NCBI GenBank assembly: GCA_947503135.1
Contig: CANNCQ010000020.1
Location: 1-48,365 of the forward strand
From: an uncultured Aquimarina sp.
GTDB taxonomy: Bacteria; Bacteroidota; Bacteroidia; Flavobacteriales; Flavobacteriaceae
Reading direction: 5' to 3'
Length of the DNA: 48,365 nt
Below are positions 16,006 through 22,786 of this stretch, piece by piece. The notes under the pieces were generated by a model that saw only the letters and a program-made list of their open reading frames with translations, was not told the origin of the DNA and made no database searches. Made by a program: the position numbers and the translations under genes. Numbering within the stretch: position 1 is the first letter of the stretch; every line of letters starts with the position of its first letter.

Positions 16006-16647
16006 TTATTTAGCATCGGGCTGAGGAGTCATTCGCAAATAAGGCTTAATAATAGTGTGTCCTTTGGGGAATAAAACAGGAATATCTTCTGTTTTTACAG
16101 CAGGGGAAACAACACAGTCGTCGCCATTTTTCCAGTTGGCAGGAGTGGCTAGTTTTTGGTATGCTGTAAGTTGTAAAGAATCAATAACACGTATTAATTC
16201 ATCAAAATTACGTCCTGTTGAAGCAGGGTAAATCAAAATTAACTTAACAGATTTGTCTGGAGCAATAATAAAAACAGAACGTACAGTTAATGTATTATCA
16301 GCTTTTGGGTGAATCATATCATATAAAGTAGCTACTTTACGATCTTCGTCTGCAATAATAGGAAAATTAACAGTTGTGTTTTGAGTTTCATTGATGTCCT
16401 TAATCCATCCATGGTGTGATTCCACGCCATCAACACTTAAAGCAGCTACTTTTACATTTCGAGCTTTAAATTGATCCGTGTATTTAGCCACAGTTCCTAG
16501 CTCTGTGGTACATACAGGTGTGTAATCAGCAGGATGAGAAAATAACACTCCCCAGCTATCGCCTAACCATTCATGAAAATTAATTTCTCCTTCAGAAGTA
16601 TTTGCTGTAAAATTGGGAGCAGTGTCCCCTAATCTAAGTACTGACAT
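16006..16647 (-). CDS. 1-Cys peroxiredoxin, Prx6 type
   Basis: The 213-residue protein has the peroxidatic Cys46 in 'HPADYTPVCTTELG', the downstream 'SVDGVESHHGWI' and 'RSVFIIAPDKSVKLILIYPA' blocks, and the long C-terminal extension of the Prx6 subfamily ('PANWKNGDDCVVSPAV', 'LFPKGHTIIKPYLRMTPQP'). It reduces hydrogen peroxide and organic hydroperoxides in the cytoplasm. It sits between the two CoA-transferase genes, 3 nt from scoB, so it is probably co-transcribed with them. The gap of 84 nt to scoA leaves room for a promoter of its own, though none matches the consensus. Confidence 0.94.
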   Translation of the reverse strand: MSVLRLGDTAPNFTANTSEGEINFHEWLGDSWGVLFSHPADYTPVCTTELGTVAKYTDQFKARNVKVAALSVDGVESHHGWIKDINETQNTTVNFPIIADEDRKVATLYDMIHPKADNTLTVRSVFIIAPDKSVKLILIYPASTGRNFDELIRVIDSLQLTAYQKLATPANWKNGDDCVVSPAVKTEDIPVLFPKGHTIIKPYLRMTPQPDAK

Positions 16648-16731
16648 TTTTTTATTATTTAATTTGTTATTGAAAATAATTAGTGTGATAATGTGTTTAA
16701 AGCTTACTAATTATTAAAATGTATTTATCAA

Positions 16732-17430
16732 TTATGCATTAATAACAGTGCTTTGTTCAATAGGTTTTACGTAATTTTTTCCTTGAAATATACGTTGTAC
16801 AAAAATTCCGGGTACATGTATGTGATTTGGATCTAAAGAGCCAACAGGGACAAGTTCTTCAACTTCAACGATATTTATTTTTGCGGCACCACACATTGGA
16901 GTATTGAAATTTCTAGCAGTTCCTTTGAAAACGATATTACCAGCCTCGTCACCTTTCCAAGCTTTTATAAAAGAAAAATCAGCTTTAAATGCGTATTCTA
17001 AAATATGTATTTTGTTATTAAACTCCCTAGACTCTTTATCGATCGCTATTTCAGTTCCATAACCGGCAGGTGTATAAAAAGCAGGAATTCCTGCTTTAGC
17101 ACTTCTACATTTTTCTGCTAAAGTACCTTGCGGGGTGAGTTCAACATCCAATTCTCCAGAAAGCATTTGACGTTCAAATTCTTTGTTTTCCCCTACGTAT
17201 GAAGCAATCATTTTTTTTATTTGTTTTTGCTTTAAAAGTAATCCTAATCCAAAGTCATCAATACCTGCATTGTTAGAAATGCAAGTCAATCCATTAACGT
17301 TTAGTCGTACAAGCTCTAATATTGAATTTTCGGGAATTCCGCATAAACCAAACCCTCCAAGCATTAATGATTGATTGTTTTTTACATCTTGCAAAGCAAC
17401 TTTTACACTATTAACTTTCTTAAGGATCAT
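16732..17430 (-). CDS. scoA: 3-oxoacid CoA-transferase subunit A
   Basis: Subunit A, 232 residues, with the glycine-rich 'LMLGGFGLCGIPENSI' (oxyanion region, about 22-37), 'SNNAGIDDFGLGLLLK' and 'GNIVFKGTARNFN', all typical of the ScoA/AtoD family. It forms a heterodimer unit with ScoB. It is first in a minus-strand run scoA - peroxiredoxin - scoB, with a candidate -7 element 32-39 nt before the start. The catalytic Glu is in the B subunit, so A alone would be inactive. I cannot tell acetoacetate from acetate or 3-oxoadipate specificity by sequence. Confidence 0.92.
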   Translation of the reverse strand: MILKKVNSVKVALQDVKNNQSLMLGGFGLCGIPENSILELVRLNVNGLTCISNNAGIDDFGLGLLLKQKQIKKMIASYVGENKEFERQMLSGELDVELTPQGTLAEKCRSAKAGIPAFYTPAGYGTEIAIDKESREFNNKIHILEYAFKADFSFIKAWKGDEAGNIVFKGTARNFNTPMCGAAKINIVEVEELVPVGSLDPNHIHVPGIFVQRIFQGKNYVKPIEQSTVINA

Positions 17431-17461
17431 TCTATAAATTTATGTTTTTGAATTAGTTTTA

Positions 17462-17469
17462 CAAAATTA
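17462..17469 (-). promoter_or_regulatory. Candidate -7 element of scoA
   Basis: The minus strand reads TAATTTTG here, a full match to TAnnTTTG, 32 nt before the scoA start. No TTTG lies at the usual upstream distance, so this is only moderate support. Confidence 0.35.
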
Positions 17470-17604
17470 TTTGTTGTTTCAATAGTTAAGCTTGTGATAA
17501 AATTTATATTGTTTCTAAATGAATACACTAAAGAGCTATAAATCTTAATTTTGAACTTATATATGTAATATAATAAGTATTTTTGGCGCTAAAATTTGAA
17601 TTTA

Positions 17605-18486
17605 ATGAAAGCATATATTTTTCCTGGCCAGGGGGCTCAATTTGTAGGAATGGGTAAAGATTTGTACGATAATTCGCTTTTAGCAAAGGAACTATTCGAT
17701 CAGGCCAATGAAATTTTAGGTTTTTCGATTACAGATATTATGTTTGAAGGTACTGTCGAGGAATTAAAACAAACCAAAGTTACACAGCCAGCTATATTTT
17801 TACATTCTGTAATTTTAAGTAAGGTTTTAGGGTCAGAATTTGTCCCAGACATGGTAGCGGGTCATTCTTTAGGAGAATTTTCGGCATTAGTAGCGAGTGG
17901 AGTATTGTCTTTTGAAGATGGATTACGATTAGTTTCTAAAAGGGCTCAGGCAATGCAAAAGGCTTGTGAAGTTTCAGAATCGACTATGGCAGCTATTTTA
18001 GGTTTAGAAGACGCTATTGTAGAGGAAGTTTGTGAATCAATAGGAAGCGAGGTAATGGCAGCAAATTACAATTGCCCTGGGCAGTTAGTTATTTCTGGTG
18101 GAGTAGAAGCAGTAAATGAAGCTTGTGTGGTTTTAAAAGAAAAAGGAGCTCGCAGAGCATTAGTCTTACCGGTAAGTGGGGGGTTTCATTCTATTTATAT
18201 GGAGCCAGCTCGCGAAGAGTTAGCAAAAGCAATAGAAAACACTAAGTTTAATACACCTACTTGTCCAATATATCAAAATGTTACCACTACAGCAGTGACT
18301 GATTCAGAAGAAATTAAGAGAAATGTAATAGCTCAATTAACGGCACCAGTAAAATGGACACAAAGTGTAAAGCAGATGATTGCTGATGGAGCTACGTTAT
18401 TTACTGAGGTAGGTCCGGGTAAAGTATTACAAGGTTTAGTTAAAAAAATAAATAAAGAATCTGAAACAGCAAAGGCTAGTGTTTAA
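17605..18486 (+). CDS. fabD: Malonyl-CoA:ACP transacylase
   Basis: FabD moves the malonyl group from CoA to acyl carrier protein for type II fatty-acid synthesis. The 293 residues start 'MKAYIFPGQGAQFVGMG'; the nucleophile is Ser88 in 'AGHSLGEFSALV', with the partner His195 in 'PVSGGFHS' and the conserved Arg in 'SKRAQAMQ'. ATG 17605 is preferred over the in-frame TTG at 17596 because homologues begin 'MKAYIFPGQG'. Other fab genes are absent here. A possible -7 element TATTTTTG (17578-17585) precedes the start, with TTTTG 24 nt further up, a longer spacer than normal. Confidence 0.96.
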   Translation: MKAYIFPGQGAQFVGMGKDLYDNSLLAKELFDQANEILGFSITDIMFEGTVEELKQTKVTQPAIFLHSVILSKVLGSEFVPDMVAGHSLGEFSALVASGVLSFEDGLRLVSKRAQAMQKACEVSESTMAAILGLEDAIVEEVCESIGSEVMAANYNCPGQLVISGGVEAVNEACVVLKEKGARRALVLPVSGGFHSIYMEPAREELAKAIENTKFNTPTCPIYQNVTTTAVTDSEEIKRNVIAQLTAPVKWTQSVKQMIADGATLFTEVGPGKVLQGLVKKINKESETAKASV

Positions 18487-18658
18487 GGAGTATGCGTAAT
18501 TTGGAGCGCTTAAGAATTTTTTTAGTTTTATAATACTACAATATCTTATTTTTACGGTATTAAGAAGAAATAAACTAGTTTAGTAATTTCTATAATGGCA
18601 CGATTTATGAATAATACAAAATGTAAACATATAATTCTAATATAAAACAACAATAATT

Positions 18659-19150
18659 ATGAAAAATAACATGAAAAAAATTACGTTTTTAGCTTTCTTC
18701 TTAATTTCTTTAGGATCATTTTCACAAAATTTAATTAATAATGGTGATTTTGAAGCAGGATTGAGCGAGTGGCTTACTCTTGAAGGCGATAATAACTCAA
18801 AAGCAAAATTTTCAATAGATGAAAGAAATTCTAAAGAAGGAGGAGCTTTTAAGGTTTTTATACAAAGTTTAGGAACTAATAGTTGGGATATTCAAAGTAT
18901 AACACAGGTTAAGCTTAAAAAGAAAAAGGAATACCGACTTACTTTTTACGCAAAAGCAAGGTTTCCTCAATCAAAATTTAAAGCTGTAGTTCAGAATCAA
19001 GAATACATGGAAAAGATTTTTGAATTAAGTACTGATCTTGAAAAATACACATGGGATTTCAAGACTATGGAGAAGATAGAAGAATTTAAATTCCAGTTTT
19101 TTGAAAATGGTACATATTTTATAGATGAAGTAAGTATCGAAAGAATATAA
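18659..19150 (+). CDS. Secreted carbohydrate-binding-module-like protein (CBM4/9 type)
   Basis: The 163-residue product has a signal peptide (1-22 'LISLGSFSQ') and then one domain starting 'NLINNGDFEAGLSEW', the characteristic opening of CBM4/9-like carbohydrate-binding modules, with 'YRLTFYAKARFPQ' and the end 'YFIDEVSIERI'. There is no attached catalytic domain, so it would be a free binding module or a small structural protein. A GH43 lipoprotein gene follows after a terminator, which suggests but does not prove a glycan connection. Translation may begin at 18659 or at the ATG at 18671 (MKKITFL); the second gives a more usual signal peptide. Confidence 0.72.
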   Translation: MKNNMKKITFLAFFLISLGSFSQNLINNGDFEAGLSEWLTLEGDNNSKAKFSIDERNSKEGGAFKVFIQSLGTNSWDIQSITQVKLKKKKEYRLTFYAKARFPQSKFKAVVQNQEYMEKIFELSTDLEKYTWDFKTMEKIEEFKFQFFENGTYFIDEVSIERI

Positions 19151-19170
19151 GCGAATGATAATTTTAAAAA

Positions 19171-19209
19171 AAAGACGCTTGAACTAATTGTAGTTTAAGC
19201 GTTTTTTTT
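19171..19209 (+). terminator. Terminator after the CBM-like gene
   Basis: A 12-bp stem (ACGCTTGAACTA with TAGTTTAAGCGT, one G-U pair) and 4-nt loop ATTG are followed by eight T. Confidence 0.85.
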
Positions 19210-19314
19210 GTTTTTAAATGTTATTTTATTTTTAGTATTGTAGTAAATTGCACCCACATTTTTTTGTACCCAATAAAGTCATTTTTTGACCTTATAATTT
19301 TAACTAATAATATA

Positions 19315-20430
19315 ATGATCACAAATTTAAAGTATTCCAGTAGCTTACTGGGAGCAGCCTTTTTTTTAATAGCAAGTTGTAATACTAAAAATAAAAACAC
19401 CAATAATGTTGTAGCTACAGAGGTTGTTGAGGTTGACCCAGAACCTGAAATTGACTTAAATAATAAAAAACCAATATCTTCACCATTGGTTAGTCATATT
19501 TATACCGCAGACCCTTCAGCACATGTTTTTAATGATAAATTATACATATATCCTTCCCATGATATAGTTACTGATGTTCCAATGGATAATGAGGGAAATC
19601 ATTTTGCGATGAAAGATTATCATATTTTATCTATGGACGAAGTTGGAGGAAAAGTAACTGATCACGGGGTCGCTTTAGATGTTAAAGATGTGCCTTGGGC
19701 AGGTAGACAAATGTGGGCTCCTGATGCTGCTCAAAAAGATGGTAAGTATTACTTGTACTTTCCTGTAAAGGATAAGAAAGACATTTTTGCTATTGGTGTA
19801 GCTTCTAGCGATTCTCCTGTGGGGCCATTTAAGGCTGAAGAAAAGCCAATAGCTGGTACCTTTAGTATGGACCCTAGTGTTTTACAAGATGAAGAGAATT
19901 ATTACTTGTATTTTGGAGGCATTTGGGGAGGTCAGTTGCAAAATTGGCAATCAGGGAAATATGACCCTAATGCAGTAGAACCAAAAGACAATGAACCAGC
20001 ATTGAAGCCATTAATAGCCAAACTAAACTCCGATATGAAGAGTTTAGCGGACGCTCCTAAAAAAATTGATTTACTATATAAAGATGGAACTCCTATACTA
20101 GCAGGAGATCATGAAAAGCGCTTTTTTGAAGCGGCTTGGGTGCATAAATACAATGATAAATATTACTTTTCATACTCTACGGGAGATACTCATTTAATTG
20201 CATATGCTATAGGAGATAATCCTTATGGACCATTTACTTATGAAGGAGTGATATTAAACCCAGTAGTTGGGTGGACCAATCATCATTCTATTACTAAATT
20301 TAAAGGGCAGTGGTATTTATTTTATCATGATAGTTTATTATCAGGCGAAACACATTTGCGTACTGTTAAAATGACACCTTTAACGCATAATGCCGACGGT
20401 ACTATACAAACGATTAATGCTTATAAATAA
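19315..20430 (+). CDS. Glycoside hydrolase family 43 lipoprotein
   Basis: A lipoprotein signal with Cys22 ('FFLIASCNTKN') precedes a polar linker and a five-bladed propeller. The expected GH43 acids are visible: general base Asp66 in 'YTADPSAHVF', Asp186 in 'FSMDPSVLQD', and general acid Glu272 in 'KRFFEAAWVHKY'. Blade motifs such as 'KYYLYFPV', 'NYYLYFGG' and 'KYYFSYSTG' recur. Family members are arabinofuranosidases, xylosidases and arabinanases; the substrate here is unclear. The 371-residue form from ATG 19315 is chosen because it opens the signal peptide; the upstream TTG at 19264 lies outside it. It is not in a SusCD locus, and a hairpin follows. Confidence 0.92.
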   Translation: MITNLKYSSSLLGAAFFLIASCNTKNKNTNNVVATEVVEVDPEPEIDLNNKKPISSPLVSHIYTADPSAHVFNDKLYIYPSHDIVTDVPMDNEGNHFAMKDYHILSMDEVGGKVTDHGVALDVKDVPWAGRQMWAPDAAQKDGKYYLYFPVKDKKDIFAIGVASSDSPVGPFKAEEKPIAGTFSMDPSVLQDEENYYLYFGGIWGGQLQNWQSGKYDPNAVEPKDNEPALKPLIAKLNSDMKSLADAPKKIDLLYKDGTPILAGDHEKRFFEAAWVHKYNDKYYFSYSTGDTHLIAYAIGDNPYGPFTYEGVILNPVVGWTNHHSITKFKGQWYLFYHDSLLSGETHLRTVKMTPLTHNADGTIQTINAYK

Positions 20431-20460
20431 TACCTAATTAGTAACTTAGGAAAGTTCCAG

Positions 20461-20492
20461 GCAAAAGGCAAGACTATAATCTTGCCTTTTGC
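20461..20492 (+). terminator. Hairpin terminator after the GH43 gene
   Basis: A perfect 13-bp stem, GCAAAAGGCAAGA / TCTTGCCTTTTGC, with loop CTATAA. The downstream T tract is weak, so termination may be partial. Confidence 0.65.
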
Positions 20493-20520
20493 TATTTACA
20501 GTGTTTTAAAAATAAATTAA

Positions 20521-21405
20521 ATGAAGAAAATTATAATTTTATCGTTAGTTATAATTAGTACTTTTTTTGGTGCATGTCAGTTTAATAAATCTGTTACTAC
20601 AGATTTTAAAACAGGAGCATATTCCAGAGCTAACGGTATTGGTTGTGATGAGGTTGTTATAGAAATTAATGGAAAAAAACAGAGTAATAATGAATTTATT
20701 TTCGGAGAAAAAGTAAATCTTATTTTTAAAAATTTAAAGGGTTTTAAGAAGAGTCAAGGAAAAAAATATCCTGAAATTTCGATGTATATCATCAAAAATG
20801 AAAAAGACACGGTACTTAGTAAAGTTAATTTATTAAAAAAAATGAATAATGGTATAGCTTTTGAACCGTTAGATTTACAAGCCGATTTCATAGCAGCTTT
20901 CCCCAATAAAGGTGATGATAAATATAAAGTTTTAGTCGTTATTAACGATAAGAAAGGGAATAGTGATTTTACTTATGAATTGCCGTTTACTATTATTGAT
21001 AATAGTTTGTTAACCATAACTAATAAGGGTATGAAATATTCAAATATTTACTTATGGAATGAGACATTAAAAGAACCCGTAATAGATTCTAAGATAAATA
21101 TTAAAGAATCTTATGTTTTAATTTTAGATGGCGTTGAAGGATTATTAGCCAAAGAAGATAAGGTTTTTCCTGTTTTTTCTATAGAGTTGGTTGATAATTT
21201 AAATAATAAAATAATTTCCAACCCAAACCTTTTAGAAGCCTATGAAAAAACAGGTGTAAACTCTGATGATTTGAAAATTCAACTAACTTCTAAATTATCG
21301 TTTAGTGAGGGAACTATTAATAATCCTTGTTTTTTGAAAGTAGAGCTTAAAGATAGTAATTCACCTAAAGCCATTTTGATTACAACTCGACTTGAAATAA
21401 GATAA
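20521..21405 (+). CDS. Lipoprotein of unknown function
   Basis: Cys19 in 'FFGACQFNKS' marks a lipoprotein signal in this 294-residue protein. The rest has no motif that I recognise. It contains repeated beta-rich stretches ('VVIEINGKKQSNNEFIFGEK', 'YKVLVVINDKKGNSDFTYEL', 'KINIKESYVLILDGVEGLLA') that look like two Ig-like or jelly-roll halves, so a surface-exposed adhesive or binding role is possible but unproven. It is the last gene before the non-coding stretch that precedes the second PorP/OmpA pair and is separated from GH43 by a hairpin. Confidence 0.75.
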   Translation: MKKIIILSLVIISTFFGACQFNKSVTTDFKTGAYSRANGIGCDEVVIEINGKKQSNNEFIFGEKVNLIFKNLKGFKKSQGKKYPEISMYIIKNEKDTVLSKVNLLKKMNNGIAFEPLDLQADFIAAFPNKGDDKYKVLVVINDKKGNSDFTYELPFTIIDNSLLTITNKGMKYSNIYLWNETLKEPVIDSKINIKESYVLILDGVEGLLAKEDKVFPVFSIELVDNLNNKIISNPNLLEAYEKTGVNSDDLKIQLTSKLSFSEGTINNPCFLKVELKDSNSPKAILITTRLEIR

Positions 21406-21552
21406 TTTTCTAAATCATAATTATTTCAATTTATTTAGAGGTTTTAAAAAATTAGAAGGTGTAAAGCGAGTGTATTTTTATTATAATTAATAGTGAAAAT
21501 ATTTATTGATTATTATAAATAATTTTTTATAATAAATTTAAAGTATTCTTTT

Positions 21553-21583
21553 ATCGCTTAAAAATGATCTTAAGCGATGTTTT
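21553..21583 (+). terminator. Possible terminator of the 20521-21405 lipoprotein gene
   Basis: The 9-bp stem ATCGCTTAA / TTAAGCGAT with loop AAATGATC is followed by GTTTTTAG. It sits 148 nt after the lipoprotein stop. Confidence 0.5.
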
Positions 21584-21627
21584 TAGAATGATTTAAATAT
21601 TAGTATTTACACATTTTGAGTATGTTT

Positions 21628-21635
21628 TATATTTG
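21628..21635 (+). promoter_or_regulatory. Candidate -7 element for porP copy 2
   Basis: TATATTTG fully matches TAnnTTTG. The upstream -33 box is weak (TTTAC near 21606). If used, transcription would start near 21642 and leave a leader of about 200 nt before the ATG at 21842. Confidence 0.35.
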
Positions 21636-21711
21636 TCTAGTAAGTATTAAGCTATTGTGATTAATGCTAGACAGTGTAACAATCTTAGATAATTTATCTC
21701 GTTTAATTTAA

Positions 21712-21826
21712 AGGTAAATTGTTGTTGGAGCGTAGAGATTATAACTGTGTTTCTAAGTTCTTATACTGCCGGTGCAAAAGGAAATGTTTAACAGGTTAAA
21801 TTTCTTGTAAAAGATAAAATTTACCT
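21712..21826 (+). promoter_or_regulatory. Candidate structured 5' leader before porP copy 2
   Basis: A 9-bp helix AGGTAAATT (21712-21720) with AATTTACCT (21818-21826) could close a roughly 97-nt domain ending 15 nt before the ATG. Inside it are smaller stems: TGC-CGGT-GCA near 21770, and GAAA-TTTAA with TTAAA-TTTC (21781-21804). The class is not one I recognise, and in AT-rich DNA such pairings can be random. Confidence 0.3.
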
Positions 21827-21841
21827 CATTAATATAATAAA

Positions 21842-22786
21842 ATGAAAATACTTAAAAAGCATATTAATATATTAGTATTGTTATTTGGTGTTCTAGCTTA
21901 CGGTCAGCAGGACCCGCAGTTTACTCAATATATATACAATACGGTATCGGTTAATCCTGCTTATGCAGGAACCCGTGGAGTTTTAAGTGTAGTAGGCTTG
22001 CATAGGAGTCAGTGGGTGGGATTAGATGGAGCTCCTCGCACGCAAACTTTATCGATTCATTCTCCTATAGGCTTAGGTCGTGTAGGAGTGGGGGGTTCAG
22101 TTATCCAAGATGAGATCGGTCCTTCTCAGGAATCTTATTTTTCCGCTGATTTTTCATATACTATACCTACTTCGGTAAATGGGAAGTTAAGTTTTGGTTT
22201 AAAAGCTGGAGGGCGTTTATTGGATGTTGATTTTACAAAACTAGATATAGAGCGTAATGATCCTTTATTTGATACCCCTATCAGAAATCAATTTAGTCCA
22301 ACGGTAGGAATAGGTTTTTATTACCATACTCAAAAACTTTATTTAGGATTAAGTGTTCCAAATTTATTAGAGACGGAACATTTCGATACTACGAATGAAA
22401 ATGTGGGTAATAATACGGAGTTTTTAGCCAAAGAGCGTATCAATTACTATTTGATAGGAGGCTATACAATTGCTTTAAATGATGATATTGATTTTAAGCC
22501 TGCATTTTTCACGAAGTTAGTTTTTGGAGCACCATTGCAATTAGATGTAACAGCCAATTTTTTATTTTATGAGAAGCTAACATTAGGAGTTGCTTATAGG
22601 TTGAGTGCAGCATTTAGTGGCTTAGTAGCCTTTCAAGTGTCCGATAGTACCCTTATCGGATTTGCATATGATAGAGAGACTACAGAATTGGGTAATACAA
22701 AGTTTAACGATGGTAGTTTTGAACTAACTTTGCGTTTTGAATTGTTCAAGAAGTACAATCGATTGTTAACGCCAAGATTCTTTTAA
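21842..22786 (+). CDS. PorP/SprF family type IX secretion outer-membrane protein, copy 2
   Basis: A 314-residue paralogue of the gene at 1313. From 'YGQQDPQFTQY' onward it matches copy 1 except for residues 137-146 ('RNDPLFDTP' in place of 'AGDALFENS') and one Phe for Tyr ('EHFDTT'). The signal peptide, though, is unrelated in sequence ('MKILKKHINILVLLFGVLA', then YG). Unlike copy 1 it has no type B adhesin upstream; instead a lipoprotein gene ends 436 nt before it. The OmpA partner follows 42 nt later, as in copy 1. It may serve a client encoded elsewhere, or be a spare copy kept similar by gene conversion. Confidence 0.93.
   Translation: MKILKKHINILVLLFGVLAYGQQDPQFTQYIYNTVSVNPAYAGTRGVLSVVGLHRSQWVGLDGAPRTQTLSIHSPIGLGRVGVGGSVIQDEIGPSQESYFSADFSYTIPTSVNGKLSFGLKAGGRLLDVDFTKLDIERNDPLFDTPIRNQFSPTVGIGFYYHTQKLYLGLSVPNLLETEHFDTTNENVGNNTEFLAKERINYYLIGGYTIALNDDIDFKPAFFTKLVFGAPLQLDVTANFLFYEKLTLGVAYRLSAAFSGLVAFQVSDSTLIGFAYDRETTELGNTKFNDGSFELTLRFELFKKYNRLLTPRFF

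Larger units (their letters stand above)
21406..21841. other. 436-bp gene-free region upstream of porP copy 2
   Basis: No ORF with coding character is seen. The region holds a terminator-like hairpin (21553-21578), a -7-like TATATTTG (21628-21635), and a roughly 115-nt segment with possible closed secondary structure (21712-21826). It shares no extended match with the sequence before porP copy 1, where an adhesin gene stands. Confidence 0.7.
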
